Source of the DNA: Nemertoderma westbladi
Lineage: Eukaryota > Xenacoelomorpha > Nemertodermatida > Nemertodermatidae
Direction: 5' to 3'
Assembly: GCA_032718475.1 (NCBI GenBank)
Contig: JAUCBJ010001098.1
Location: forward strand, 1-26,940
Length of the DNA: 26,940 bases
A program made the translations under genes and the position numbers. Under the pieces are notes generated by a model that ran no database searches, had not been told where the DNA came from, and saw only the letters and a program-made list of their open reading frames with translations. Numbering within the stretch: the first letter of the stretch is position 1; each line of letters starts with the position of its first letter. Of the stretch, positions 1 to 9,784 are shown piece after piece.

Positions 1-60
1 TTGATACCATTCTAGGATGTAATCGTTGTCGCTGTTCCGAGCGCGATAGGCTGAATCTCC

Positions 61-459
61 TCAGATTCTAGGCATATTGGTTCGTCTTCCCAGTCTGTTA
101 CGAATATAATTTTCGTGATCTATTCTCGATTTATCGTTACGACGCCGCTGGGTATGATATTTAAATAGAACCATTTCCCTTTCGGTGTCTACATCGTCCG
201 TATCATGTAAATCGATAGGATGGCCGGTAGTTAGGAGGTCCATATACGTATTATTACGATGCGTATAGCGAGCGGTGAATTTTCGATAGTCCAATTCACG
301 CGTAAGTTGCTCTTGGGACGTCGGCGGTTCGATATAACGACCATCGTCCTCCGTAATGGTTGGATCGGTTTCACCGCGTATCAAGCTATCCACAAATGCT
401 TGTAAAGGTAGAGTATATCGCTCCCTGATACCAAGATCATCTTCTATCAACTCCGTCAT
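61..459 (-). CDS. Unrecognised small ORF, 132 aa
   Basis: This frame starts with ATG and ends with TGA. The product is hydrophilic and strongly charged, with many Asp, Glu, Arg and Thr residues and a basic C-terminus. It has no signal peptide, no membrane segment and no cysteine motif, and I do not recognise a family. It is richer in CpG than the AT-rich DNA to its right, which weakly argues that it is a real or recently decayed coding exon. A separate open stretch lies upstream on the same strand at 526-714. It has no ATG and encodes a Cys/Arg-rich peptide, and could be another exon or chance. No neighbour helps assign a role. It could be a fragment of a host gene or of a mobile element that continues left of the window. 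Confidence 0.3.
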   Translation of the reverse strand: MTELIEDDLGIRERYTLPLQAFVDSLIRGETDPTITEDDGRYIEPPTSQEQLTRELDYRKFTARYTHRNNTYMDLLTTGHPIDLHDTDDVDTEREMVLFKYHTQRRRNDKSRIDHENYIRNRLGRRTNMPRI

Positions 460-1277
460 ATTTGCTATCTGAGTTTGTTAATATCGAAATGAGTTTATGT
501 TTAGGCGAGCGGACGTCGCTGCCTACCTCTCTTTGCACCCGGACAGTGGGATCCTCAGCGCCGATGTACCGTTGTCGCGGTGTTTACGCCAACATGTAGC
601 AACAGTACGACAACGATAACCGGCACAAGTCACTCCACTGTCCGTCCCAAAGGCTTGAATCCACTTTAGGTTCTTTCTATAGGAGAGTTGGGTTACTTTC
701 ACAATTGCGACTAGCTACTGTAAACACACCTTAGCAGTAACATTCACCTACAAACGCACAAATTCTACACAACTGTCACCAATTGTACACATACAGGCCA
801 TTTGTCTGTTAGTCAGTGCCTTCCAGAATGTCACGTTATTACTGTGTATCCTTGGATACTAACAGTGTGCTATATTCTCTATGCTATGCAATGGGACAAG
901 CTTTCTATTGTTCTTTTAACTTGTTTCTAATTCTAGCGTGGGTGTTGCTATGGTGACATTATGGAATGCTAGCGGTAGAATTAGGGTAATTCTCATGCAT
1001 ACAGATCTGGGATGCTATTTAATAATAATTCTTTAATTGTCAATATCCTCTTTATGCATGATTTTATTAATTTTATCGGCTATTGACTATATGTTGGAGA
1101 TTCTCGCACTCTAATACACTCAATAGGATGAATCTCCGCTCCCATGATCTATTAATTAATGGAATTTTGGGAATGTTATAAATTGTACAAAATGACAATT
1201 TATGAAATTCATTTAAAATATGAATTTAAATTTATTCCCGTGAATTTTATTATTTGATGTTAAAATTGACACAATTT
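460..1277. other. Mostly AT-rich spacer, no clear gene
   Basis: The first part (about 500-720) is CpG-rich and open on the minus strand from 526 to 714 without a start codon. The rest is AT-rich, with no ORF or repeat that I can name. Confidence 0.4.
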
Positions 1278-1538
1278 GATTCCAGAGCAGGTCTGGGGAC
1301 ATAGGATCCTTAATTCTATGAAATTTGTCTTTTAAGAGTATCGGTAAGTGCTACGATATCTTAATCGACTAGAATTGTTAACGGATCTGAATTTTACAGA
1401 TTTTAATAAATATTAAATTAATATTTAAGATGGGCACCGATTTATTCCAGAACTTGTCTGGGGACGTTAACCACTGATTCTAGAATTTGTCTTTCAAGTA
1501 TATCGGTGGGTGCCGCGATATCTTAATCGACTAGAATT
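1278..1538. repeat. Two direct copies of a ~98-bp unit
   Basis: Copies at 1278-1376 and about 1443-1538 share the order TTCCAGA, TCTGGGGAC, GAATTTGTCTTT-like text, then ATATCTTAATCGACTAGAATT. They are separated by AT-rich DNA, giving a period near 165 bp. They are clearly diverged from one another, so the duplication is not recent. The family is unknown. Confidence 0.75.
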
Positions 1539-1624
1539 ACAGATGGTCAAAAGGTTTAACAGATTTATTTGCGTTTTACGCTACTGTTATAGGGACATCA
1601 CACTACTATATGTATTATTTAATA

Positions 1625-1775
1625 TAAGGTAGAAGAGCAATATCGCACGAAGCAATGTCAGTGTGAAGAGGCAAGTCGTTTCCAAGGTCTACCCAGAGCT
1701 TGGTTTAGCTGAGACACGAGGATCTGAACTTTGCATTCCTAATACTCTGCCTACCAATAATACTTGAACATAGTA
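1625..1775 (-). repeat. tRNA-derived SINE-like fragment
   Basis: Read on the minus strand, a GGTAGGCAGAGTATT segment resembles a pol III A box. It is followed closely by GTTCAGATCC, which resembles a B box, and then by a tail containing CTCTGGGTAGACCTTGG. The A-to-B spacing is shorter than in a working tRNA, so this would be a decayed SINE rather than a tRNA gene. Identification is by pattern only. Confidence 0.35.
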
Positions 1776-2086
1776 GTGGCTTTATTGTACTTTAATAAGT
1801 ACGGACATTTCATCTTACTGTAGTCACGTATTTATAATATGATACGGACAGTAAGGAAAGAGAAAAAATAATTATTTCTCGCCGTCGCACTAAATATATT
1901 ATAAGTAATTACGTACGTAATAAACACTAATATATTGCACTAATCTACCAAATAATCACTAAAATAACATTCTACTAAATAAAATTAAAGGAAACGATTA
2001 TAATAAAATTACATAATAATACATACATAAATATAAAATAAAAACAAATATAAAATAATGTAGTCACACGCCCACTCCATATGTTA
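1776..2086. other. AT-rich region past the BEL-like ORF
   Basis: This is the DNA just downstream, in element orientation, of the truncated BEL-like ORF. I see no integrase coding and no match to the LTR-like sequence at 5964-8307, so no 3' LTR is visible here. An 8-bp inverted repeat (ACTCCATA / TATGGAGT, 2074-2100) overlaps the ORF's stop. Confidence 0.5.
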
Positions 2087-5000
2087 TTACGTTATGGAGT
2101 CCCTAGATATTTGTCGGATTAGGGAAGTGGTCGTAGGAAGAGTATCTTGCCTTCCATAGTTTCCGGACAGTTTTCGGTCTCTTTCCAGTAAACATAAACG
2201 ACTAGCTGGGCGATTGAGTTGTTGTGTTACTTTCTCCGCTCCCTTGGCCTGTCTAACCTCCGCCGTGCTAAGATGAGGAGGCCATTCTTCTTCTTCTTTA
2301 CTTAAGAAGTCGGATCCACCTAACCAGCCTGGAGTATCTATTAGTTCTTGAGGAGTTGCTCCTCTGGAAGCGATGTCGGCTGGATTAATCGTCCCAAGGC
2401 AATGTCTCCATTGATCTACATTGGAGTTAATATCGTCATTATCTGAGGAGTATGGTGTTCCCTCAGTTGGATCGTCCACTTCACTGCTCTCCACTTCCCA
2501 ACCATTTATCTGGCATATTCTTTCTGGTGGTAGTCTCTCTTCGAGAGTTCTGCGGGAAGGGCCAGTAAAGTACCAACCTACTCTAGTTCTTACCGCATAG
2601 GTTTGTAGTGGCTGCGGTTGAGCAGGTCGTTTCTCCAATGTCTCGAGCGCCTCATGCGCGTTTTGGCCGATAAGTATTCGCACTCCAGGATAATCTGTCT
2701 GGAATCGAGGTATTTTAAGTTGTTGGATGCTCTTGTCCTCATTCCAGTTATAAGGCTCTACTTGGGTATTAGCGAAGTTCTTTATAGCTACCATTTTTAC
2801 TGACCTTATACTTTGTTCTCCTAATTTATCCTGTGGGGTGGACAATGCGCCTACATAGTAATCGGCCGTGATGGTAGATTTCCAAACCTGCATAATTCCG
2901 GACATATTTAACTTAGTTCGGAATTTGGGTTGTCCAGCAAAGATGTCTTCGGCTAGTTCTTGATCGATGAATGTTCCTGTACTGCCGGAGTCAAGGAGGG
3001 CATTCACTATGTAACTTTTGTTAGGACCCTGAACTCTTACCTGCACTACAGGAAATTCTCTGATTCCTACGTTGGAAGTTGAAGGTTTCCAGGATGGTTG
3101 TCTGTCGAAGGTAGTTGGGGGGAACTCATTGTCGGTGTCCTTTTCGTAAGTAAGTGCTCGATACACTGCGGTATTTATTAGGTAACAGGATTCGTTGGCG
3201 TCGGAGAATTCGTCCGTATAGAATCCTTCCCACTCAGAACTTTGGTCAGTGTCGTTCACATCACTGAATTGGACATGTGATTTGGGCTCACTTACCTGAC
3301 TCGGGCTGTTTCGTTCGAATTCACTTTGTAACAAGATGTGATGTTTCGCACCGCACTTTGCACACTTTATGTCGGAGTAACAGGTTCGCCGCTGGTGTCC
3401 GCGTCTGAGACAATTGTAGCATAACCGCTTATCCCACATGACTTCACGTCTGTCTACCAAGGATTTCTTTAGGAATTCCGCACACGCACTCAAACGGTGG
3501 GGCCCGTCGCACAGCGCACAGTTGGGTTTAATGTTACTCACCTTATTTTGGGTGACGTTATGCACTCTAGTTCTTTCTTCGGGCTTTCTTCCGTGTACTC
3601 TGTTAGGAAACTGAAGAGGAGTCTTAGCAACCTGTTCTCTCCTGTCATGGGTTCGAGCTTTAGATTTACTTACGTCCTTTGAGGTCTTGTTAACATAGTA
3701 AAATTTCTCGGTGTCTTTCCCGCTGTCTTCTTCTTGAGAAGCTTGGCTTTCGCCGTCATCAGTATAACACACCGGTGTTACTCTTCTCCTAGAAACGGGT
3801 TTCTCACTTACCTTATTTTCCGGTGTTTTCTCTCTGGATTGCTTTAGGAGTTGTAATTTCACTTCGCCATCCAAGAATGACATGAGATCAGCCATGGTAG
3901 GGTCTCGTTGTTGTTGTTCCATCGTATATAACACCTTCTTGTCCCAGCGTGTACCTACTCCACCCTTGGGCAAAGTAGATGCTAAGGCTCCTACAACCAT
4001 AGAATTCTGGTATTCATGAGACTTACCTAACCAATCTAGTTGTCTACAGATCTCCTGAATCTCATCGGAAAACTCTATAATCCCGCTGCTAAGAAACTTT
4101 CGGGGGGCCATTAATTTCGCATATAAATACCTAGCTATGTTATTCCTATTACCATACCTGATGTTTAGTGTATCCCAAACTTGTCTTAATCCATCTGGAT
4201 GTCCAATAAATTTTAACGCCATTGACTTGGGAGGTCCTTCCAAGCACTCGATGAGGAATCTAAGTTTCTCTCCGTTGGATAACACAGAGTTCTGTATGTT
4301 ATCTTTATAATATTCATTAAAAGGTAACCATTTCATCTCATCTCCATTGAACTTGACTATCTCTCCAACCTTTACCGCTTGACGGGCTTCGGTTCTAGCC
4401 ATTTGACGCGTAAAACTTTCTTGGGCCATCGTGTTATTGAATATCGAGTTATCGGTATATAAATTTCTCGGATTATTATCAGGTCTATTGGGAATGTCAT
4501 TAACAACAGGCGTATAATCACCCTTAATAGGGTTTGCTATAGGAGTTTCTACTTCACTAGCAGTATAGATGCGTGTAGGCTCCACACCTTGCGCATGTAA
4601 TACTTCAGACCTAACAGGCTGACACACTGTTACAGGGGTTATTGGTATTCCCTTTTGTAGGTTGACTAATTTGTCGCATTCTAGTGCGATACTTTGCTGC
4701 ACTTTTTGCAACTCTAACCTACTTTCCCTTACTGTTCCCTTGAGCTGCTGAACAGTCTCTTCCATTTCCCTGACCTGCTGAGAGGAGCACAAACAGTGTT
4801 CCCTCAGCTGCTCGAGCAGGAGACCCATCTCCCGTCGTCCCTCAGCTACCCACTCAACCGCCGAAGCGGGAGTCGCCAACGTAGTAGCGGGCGAGCGAGA
4901 GACGACGGGCGATAAATTCTTGATACCTCGCTCGGCGTCCAGGACGGGTTCGGACTCGGGAACAGTCCTACTGGGCACAGGTAGTCTTCTGGTTTGTTTC

Positions 5001-5236
5001 TTCAAGTAATCTTGTTTCGCCTGAAGGTTTTCCAGCTCTAGTTGGATAGTCGCTTCAGACGTCTTCCGTTCTGCTTCTGCCACTGCCTCTGCCGCTTTTC
5101 TTTCTGCTTCTGTCGCTGCTACTTTTCTTTCCGCTTCTTTTCTGTCTTCTCTCCTTTCAAGACACTGTCCAAGTCGACGACTCATTCTAAAACCCTCTAA
5201 GAGACTATCTGACAATGTTTGTGTTGTGTCAGACAT
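2087..5236 (-). CDS. BEL/Pao Gag-protease polyprotein lacking RT
   Basis: This is a 1049-aa ORF with an ATG start and TAA stop. Domains in order: an Ala/Glu/Lys/Arg coiled coil (about 25-80); a second heptad-like stretch (about 130-195); a Gag capsid-like region of the DUF1759 type (about 290-460, with FNGDEMKWLPF and ECLEGPP); zinc-binding motifs (C573/C576/H580/C585, C606/C609/H614/C619 and a third C625/C628/H632); and an aspartic protease of the A17/DUF1758 type with LLDSGSTGTF at 747-756, active Asp 749. The linker GWYFTGPSRR (about 887-896) normally leads into reverse transcriptase. Here it runs after about 45 residues into NPADIASRG and GWLGGSDFLS (about 951-977), which belong near the end of the RNase H region. 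RT, most of RNase H and integrase are missing, yet the frame is open throughout. It may be a non-autonomous Gag donor or a young deletion derivative. Confidence 0.85.
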   Translation of the reverse strand: MSDTTQTLSDSLLEGFRMSRRLGQCLERREDRKEAERKVAATEAERKAAEAVAEAERKTSEATIQLELENLQAKQDYLKKQTRRLPVPSRTVPESEPVLDAERGIKNLSPVVSRSPATTLATPASAVEWVAEGRREMGLLLEQLREHCLCSSQQVREMEETVQQLKGTVRESRLELQKVQQSIALECDKLVNLQKGIPITPVTVCQPVRSEVLHAQGVEPTRIYTASEVETPIANPIKGDYTPVVNDIPNRPDNNPRNLYTDNSIFNNTMAQESFTRQMARTEARQAVKVGEIVKFNGDEMKWLPFNEYYKDNIQNSVLSNGEKLRFLIECLEGPPKSMALKFIGHPDGLRQVWDTLNIRYGNRNNIARYLYAKLMAPRKFLSSGIIEFSDEIQEICRQLDWLGKSHEYQNSMVVGALASTLPKGGVGTRWDKKVLYTMEQQQRDPTMADLMSFLDGEVKLQLLKQSREKTPENKVSEKPVSRRRVTPVCYTDDGESQASQEEDSGKDTEKFYYVNKTSKDVSKSKARTHDRREQVAKTPLQFPNRVHGRKPEERTRVHNVTQNKVSNIKPNCALCDGPHRLSACAEFLKKSLVDRREVMWDKRLCYNCLRRGHQRRTCYSDIKCAKCGAKHHILLQSEFERNSPSQVSEPKSHVQFSDVNDTDQSSEWEGFYTDEFSDANESCYLINTAVYRALTYEKDTDNEFPPTTFDRQPSWKPSTSNVGIREFPVVQVRVQGPNKSYIVNALLDSGSTGTFIDQELAEDIFAGQPKFRTKLNMSGIMQVWKSTITADYYVGALSTPQDKLGEQSIRSVKMVAIKNFANTQVEPYNWNEDKSIQQLKIPRFQTDYPGVRILIGQNAHEALETLEKRPAQPQPLQTYAVRTRVGWYFTGPSRRTLEERLPPERICQINGWEVESSEVDDPTEGTPYSSDNDDINSNVDQWRHCLGTINPADIASRGATPQELIDTPGWLGGSDFLSKEEEEWPPHLSTAEVRQAKGAEKVTQQLNRPASRLCLLERDRKLSGNYGRQDTLPTTTSLIRQISRDSIT

Positions 5237-5963
5237 TTCGCTTTATACAGTTGGATGCCTACTGCTATATATACAGTTAAAGCAAGTCTAGTAATTCAGT
5301 ATCACTGCTAGCCTAATAATTAATTACCGATACTGCTACTCAATGTAGCGTGATATATATATATAATATATTAGAATACCGGTATGCTTATAGTATATAT
5401 AAGTATTATTACAGACTAGATTTGTCACAGAGTACCGGTATATAAATTTAGCACAAATATATATATAAATATATAATAGGCCTATCGTGGATACCGGTAT
5501 ACAGCTTACACTTATAATATATATAAAGTATAATTATGAACTAAAATTAATTACAGAATACCGGTATGATTTCAGCTTAAATTTATGGAAATAAATATAA
5601 TAAGCCTATTGTAAATACCGGTATGTCAATTATTTTAAAAATAATTGAATTTCTGAATGTTAGGGGTCACTTGGTTACTTTACTTACTTTATTACCGTTA
5701 TTTGAGCAGCAGTCCAACTGATATTAAGACCTAAGTGTTGTATAATAGGCCTACTATTTTATTAATAGATTTAGTGGATTTATATGTACCCGTATGAGGG
5801 GTTTTGTTACAATATTGAAATAGATGTTACTATTTCTGGGAAGTAATCACTACACAAAAGCTATGCGCTCTCAGTGAAGTGTTACTTATTGGACACTAAA
5901 ACAAATAATTCTACTTCCTAAGTTACTTATCTACAAATTACTTACGATACGAGTGAGATTAAA
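5237..5963 (-). other. 5' leader of the BEL-like element
   Basis: This AT-rich stretch between the shared LTR-like region and the Gag start has no long ORF. It contains the ACCGGT palindrome array described separately. The second element has unrelated coding sequence at the equivalent position. Confidence 0.55.
5375..5625. repeat. Array of ACCGGT palindromes in leader
   Basis: Five near-identical palindromes of the form NNTACCGGTATN occur near 5377, 5432, 5494, 5560 and 5616, about 55-66 bp apart. The text between them shows a degenerate dimeric unit of roughly 120 bp, with alternate spacers containing AATAGGCCTA/AATAAGCCTA. Confidence 0.7.
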
Positions 5964-6559
5964 TCTCTAATTAAACACAACAACAAATATTACGTACGAA
6001 TATTTTTAGGGTAATTTTACAGGGAACTACAAACCAGTCTAACAGAAGGTTAGAATTTCTGGTTATTACAACAGACAGGATATTACGGTATTTGAAAATA
6101 ATAAGTAGTAGTAAATATATTGCACTGTCCAGATAGGAAAATACCACCGCCTGACGACCTATAGCCATATCGCTATAGGTACTACGTTATGTATCACGGA
6201 TTGTTCCTACCTAGAAGTTAATTACCGCGGACTACCAGATCCAGCGTGCCTATTAACCACTTTACAACACAAATATACCGCCTACACACTAATTACTTCG
6301 GAAAGCACTGTACACTAAACCCTAAATTAGGTACAAGTACTGGTATAACAAATAATCAGCAGTTAAATATACTTGAACAGTTAAAAGAACCACGGCATCT
6401 GCTGGAGTGACCGAAGCACAAAGTCACCAGTCTTTTCCTACTCCAAGCAGCCCGTGTAGTACCGGGGTTAATTTAACTATAACGGTATGTGTAACAAACA
6501 CAATTACTGTAGGAATAAACTTGGGGACATGAATGTTGCGAATAATCGCATAAACTCTG

Positions 6560-7136
6560 AATAATAAATATTACGCTACCCGTACAGAATACTCAAACAA
6601 ATACAAACCAAAACGCTGGCAGACTACCACCAAGCCTAAATAAACTACCGTACGTGTAGATTCTGAAATAGTTAGTTAGTATGCGTTCTAACACGGTAGT
6701 ACGACTTATTCTTTAAGAGGGGATTGACCTTACCGCTATGGCTGCCCCAACTTACTAACGGAGCTTTATCAGACAAACTCTACACACGCAGCAATCTCTT
6801 CAGACCTAATAATAGCTAGACAACAATCCAGCCTACAAAATATCTGAGTAATAACTATTACGGTACCTGAACAGACCACACAAACAAACACAGGCCAAAA
6901 CGCTGGCAGACTACGATCAAGCCTAAATAAACTACAGTATATGCAGATTCTGAAATAGTTAGTTAGTATGCGTTCTAACACGGTAGTACGACTTATTCTT
7001 TAAGAGGGGATTGACCTTGCAGCATATGGCTGCCCCAACTTACTAACGGCACTCTATCAGACAAACTCTACACACGCCGTAATCTCTCCAAACTCAACAA
7101 CAATCCGACAACAGTCTGGCCTACAATTATCTGAAC
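6560..7136. repeat. ~288-bp tandem duplication inside LTR region
   Basis: Two adjacent copies (about 6560-6848 and 6849-7136) share AAACGCTGGCAGACTAC, the GTTAGTTAGTATGCGTTC segment, GTAGTACGACTTATTC and GCTGCCCCAACTTACTAACG. The offset measured on AAACGCTGGC is 287 bp. The second element carries the same duplication, so it predates the split of the two copies. Confidence 0.8.
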
Positions 7137-7310
7137 AATCTGAGCAGACTTACACGTCTTCAGCTCAATATTAACTTACTAGGAAATAAAACTGACAGAA
7201 ATAAGTAAACTATACAAAAGAATGAGGGGTGATCAATCCCTATTCCTCTGGTAGCCTACAATATACTATAGATCACAATCGAAATAATACTAATGTACTT
7301 ATACTGGAAG

Positions 7311-7424
7311 TACCGGTTAGGACAGTTGGGCCTACAGACCTACAGAAGTACCGGTTCTGACAGTTGGACCTACGGACCTACAGCAGTACCAGTTCTGGCA
7401 GTTGGGCCTACTGACCTACAGAAG
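7311..7424. repeat. Three 38-bp tandem units (TACCGGTT...CAGTTGG)
   Basis: Units start at 7311, 7349 and 7387, each exactly 38 bp with the order TACCGGTT, CAGTTGGGCCTAC, GACCTACAG. A fourth partial unit leads into ACCGGTTGACCGGTAC. The same three-unit block sits in the second element at about 24157-24285. Confidence 0.85.
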
Positions 7425-8307
7425 TACCGGTTCAGGTTTACCGGTTGACCGGTACTTTCAACTTTATTGCTCACTGCAATAAAGTCAATGACTGTTATTG
7501 TACGCGCTTTTGAAGACCTTTAGCAGTTTAACCTGCCAAAATTTATATGTCTTTTGGTTTATAAATATACTTTAGAAGATGACAAATATTTAATACCAAT
7601 AAACACAACATTAGCAGAAGCCAGCCTAGTGCGCGTCCATTCACCCGCTGGATAATCCCGGGAGACTGGATTCTGAGGGCTTAAATTATTATTGCAGTGA
7701 AGCTTACTGTATTGTATTATTCGATTGATCGTTAATAATTAATTTCTGACTAATATTATTTACTTTCGGGAAATATTGACAGTTCCTTTAGGACGTGGCG
7801 CTCTATCTAAGTAAACCGAGATATGACTTATACTAATCACAACGGTAAGTCGGTAAGGCTTAAGATTCACGTATGAGGCGCATTCTTTAGGAAATGCTTA
7901 GTTATCCGTCACAATCATGCACACTACCGGTAACACACAATACTGCTCACTAACTTGCCGACCGTCAATGAATTTTATCATATATAAAGAGAATAGCAAC
8001 GGACCAATGTAGTGCTTATCAAATAGCATTAAATTCAATACACACCACAATAATATAAGTCGCAATCGCTATATATATAACCCGCCTCTCTAACCTGTAG
8101 TGTATCAAGAAAATTGGGAAATTTGGGTTCTTTATAAATGTTCTCCAGATAATATTCAATCAACTGATATAAAATATGACAACAGCAAAACGTTAAGACG
8201 GTAGGTTAAGATATGATATGAACCGATATGTACAGTGATATGCACTGTTATGCACTGAGTTGAACTGATAACAGTCATACGCTCTATAATTTAAGCCTAC
8301 TAATGTT

Positions 8308-9784
8308 TCTTTTAAAGTATGAAAACAATTAACTCTAGAGCCGGTGTTTCTGGCTTAGACAGCAATAACAACAAAGTATCAGTAAAAAACTGTAAGACTG
8401 AACACTCTCCTTATGATCGGCCGAAAAGCTACACGTCGACAGGAAAAATCGCTCTGATTGGCTCAAGCCAAACAAAGAACCATGCGTCCAATGGCTGTTT
8501 CCATGTCAGCACACTTGCGTCCTTCTGGGCTCCTCTGATGACTCCGAGGCGCACCCATGAGGCGGACGCTGTCCCACCACCCCTGGGGCCAGTCCGACTC
8601 CGTTTTTATCAGACTGGGCCGGAGGGTAGCCCGATGCTTCCCGGGTTCAATTTTCAATCCCCCGATCACACCGGCACAGCTCGTCGTGTAGCCGACCGAC
8701 TTACCATTAAATCGCCTACTTTTAACTTACTGTGGCCTGACTGTACATTGAGCCAACTCAGAGAGTCAACCGGCGGGTGAACCAGTCGATAGCGATCGAG
8801 CATCAAGGTCGCCCTTGAGCCAAACCGACGGTCTTGTCCCAAGTGGGCTTGCGCTACCCAACATGGAATATTGACCGTTTTCACCCGCCTCGCCGGTAGT
8901 ATTGAAAAGGCAATACTGTCTGTAGCTAAAAAGCTACTGAACAAGTCACCACTTACCAGTCACTGTACACGTGTACTCAACAGATGTTCGATAATCAAGT
9001 ACTCAAAAGGTAAACACAAAATCGGACACATACCATGCACACACAGGACATAATCGGGAAAGACAAAATCGGTGACAAAATCAGAGGGGACAAAATTGTA
9101 TCGACTAATAAAGAGTCGAGAGTACTTTATTTTACCGACAGGGTAAAATAACTTTGTGTGCACAAAGTATGCTGGGGCGCAGTAAAGATATGGTCCTACT
9201 AATACCAGCGGCGTCGGGTCCAACCGGCAAGGGTTCCCATACTCACTCGCAGTGGCCACACACACACTCACGTATACCACGTACACACACAAACCACAGA
9301 TCACACTAAGCCACCACCCCTACTGTGTACAGGACTGGCAGTACGGCAACAGGCCGACTAGACGGTACCACAGCACCATGTTAATTCATGGTTCGCAAGA
9401 CACGAGGGCCTTCAGTAACTCCCCTGCACTATATCAAAGATTTAACGTGCCCCCAGACCCTCACGAGCCCGCCGCCGCCTGTTGCTGGCACCCCTATAGA
9501 GACCTCACCTCCTTGGGTACCAGCTGTTAGATGTCGTAATATGAATCATCACGGCTAAGCTATGAAAGGTATTTGTCGCATTGCAGGTTTTTTGTCTTAC
9601 CATGTCCGCTAAAACACGTATATAGCAGAATGACTTTTATGTCCGTTAAAACACCTGTAACGGTACCTTGAGGGCGAGGGGAATATATATACAGTTAGAG
9701 AACCTTTTTAGAGTATTCCAGCGCCTGGGGGGAAACTGGATTGCGAAGCAAAGGGGCCAGTTATATCCCACAGAAGCTTTTACA
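8308..9784. other. Unassigned region, more CpG-rich
   Basis: No convincing protein is encoded. Open frames at 8319-8780 (plus) and 8666-8944 (minus) overlap on opposite strands and have low-complexity, unrecognisable products. Two neighbouring hairpins occur at 9127-9151 (TTATTTTACC / GGTAAAATAA) and 9151-9168 (ACTTTGTG / CACAAAGT). A short motif, ATGTCCGYTAAAACAC, repeats near 9602 and 9640. Otherwise I see nothing. Confidence 0.4.

Larger units (their letters stand above)
2087..8307 (-). mobile_element. BEL/Pao-like LTR retrotransposon, deleted copy
   Basis: The parts in element order (right to left) are an LTR/5' region (5964-8307), a repeat-rich leader (5237-5963) and one long Gag-protease ORF (2087-5236). 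The 5' region is shared with a second, oppositely oriented copy at 23243-25609, which sets the family's left boundary near 8307. No 3' LTR was found between 1 and 2086, so the element is either truncated near 2087 or its 3' half lies elsewhere. Exact LTR ends and the primer-binding site could not be fixed by eye. Confidence 0.75.
5964..8307 (-). mobile_element. LTR / 5' region of BEL-like element 1
   Basis: The reverse complement aligns over its length with 23243-25609. Landmarks in element order are AACATTAGTAGG (8307 end), GCGCCACGTCCTAAAGGAAC, TCTCCCGGGA.TATCCAGCGG, AATAAAGTTGAAAGTACCGG, then CTATAGGTCGTCAGGCGGTG and TTGTGTTTAATTAGAGA (5964 end). The AATAAA motifs would suit an LTR polyadenylation site. 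Whether the whole 2.3 kb is LTR, or LTR plus leader, cannot be decided without a 3' LTR. Confidence 0.7.

Noticed and set aside
1-2086. A 3' LTR for the first BEL-like element
   Set aside because: None of the LTR landmarks (38-bp block, GCGCCACGTCC, CTCCCGGGA) appear in this stretch.
8319-8944. Plus-strand 153-codon ORF and overlapping minus-strand 92-codon ORF
   Set aside because: They overlap on opposite strands, have no recognisable domain and begin right at the LTR edge; neither can be supported.
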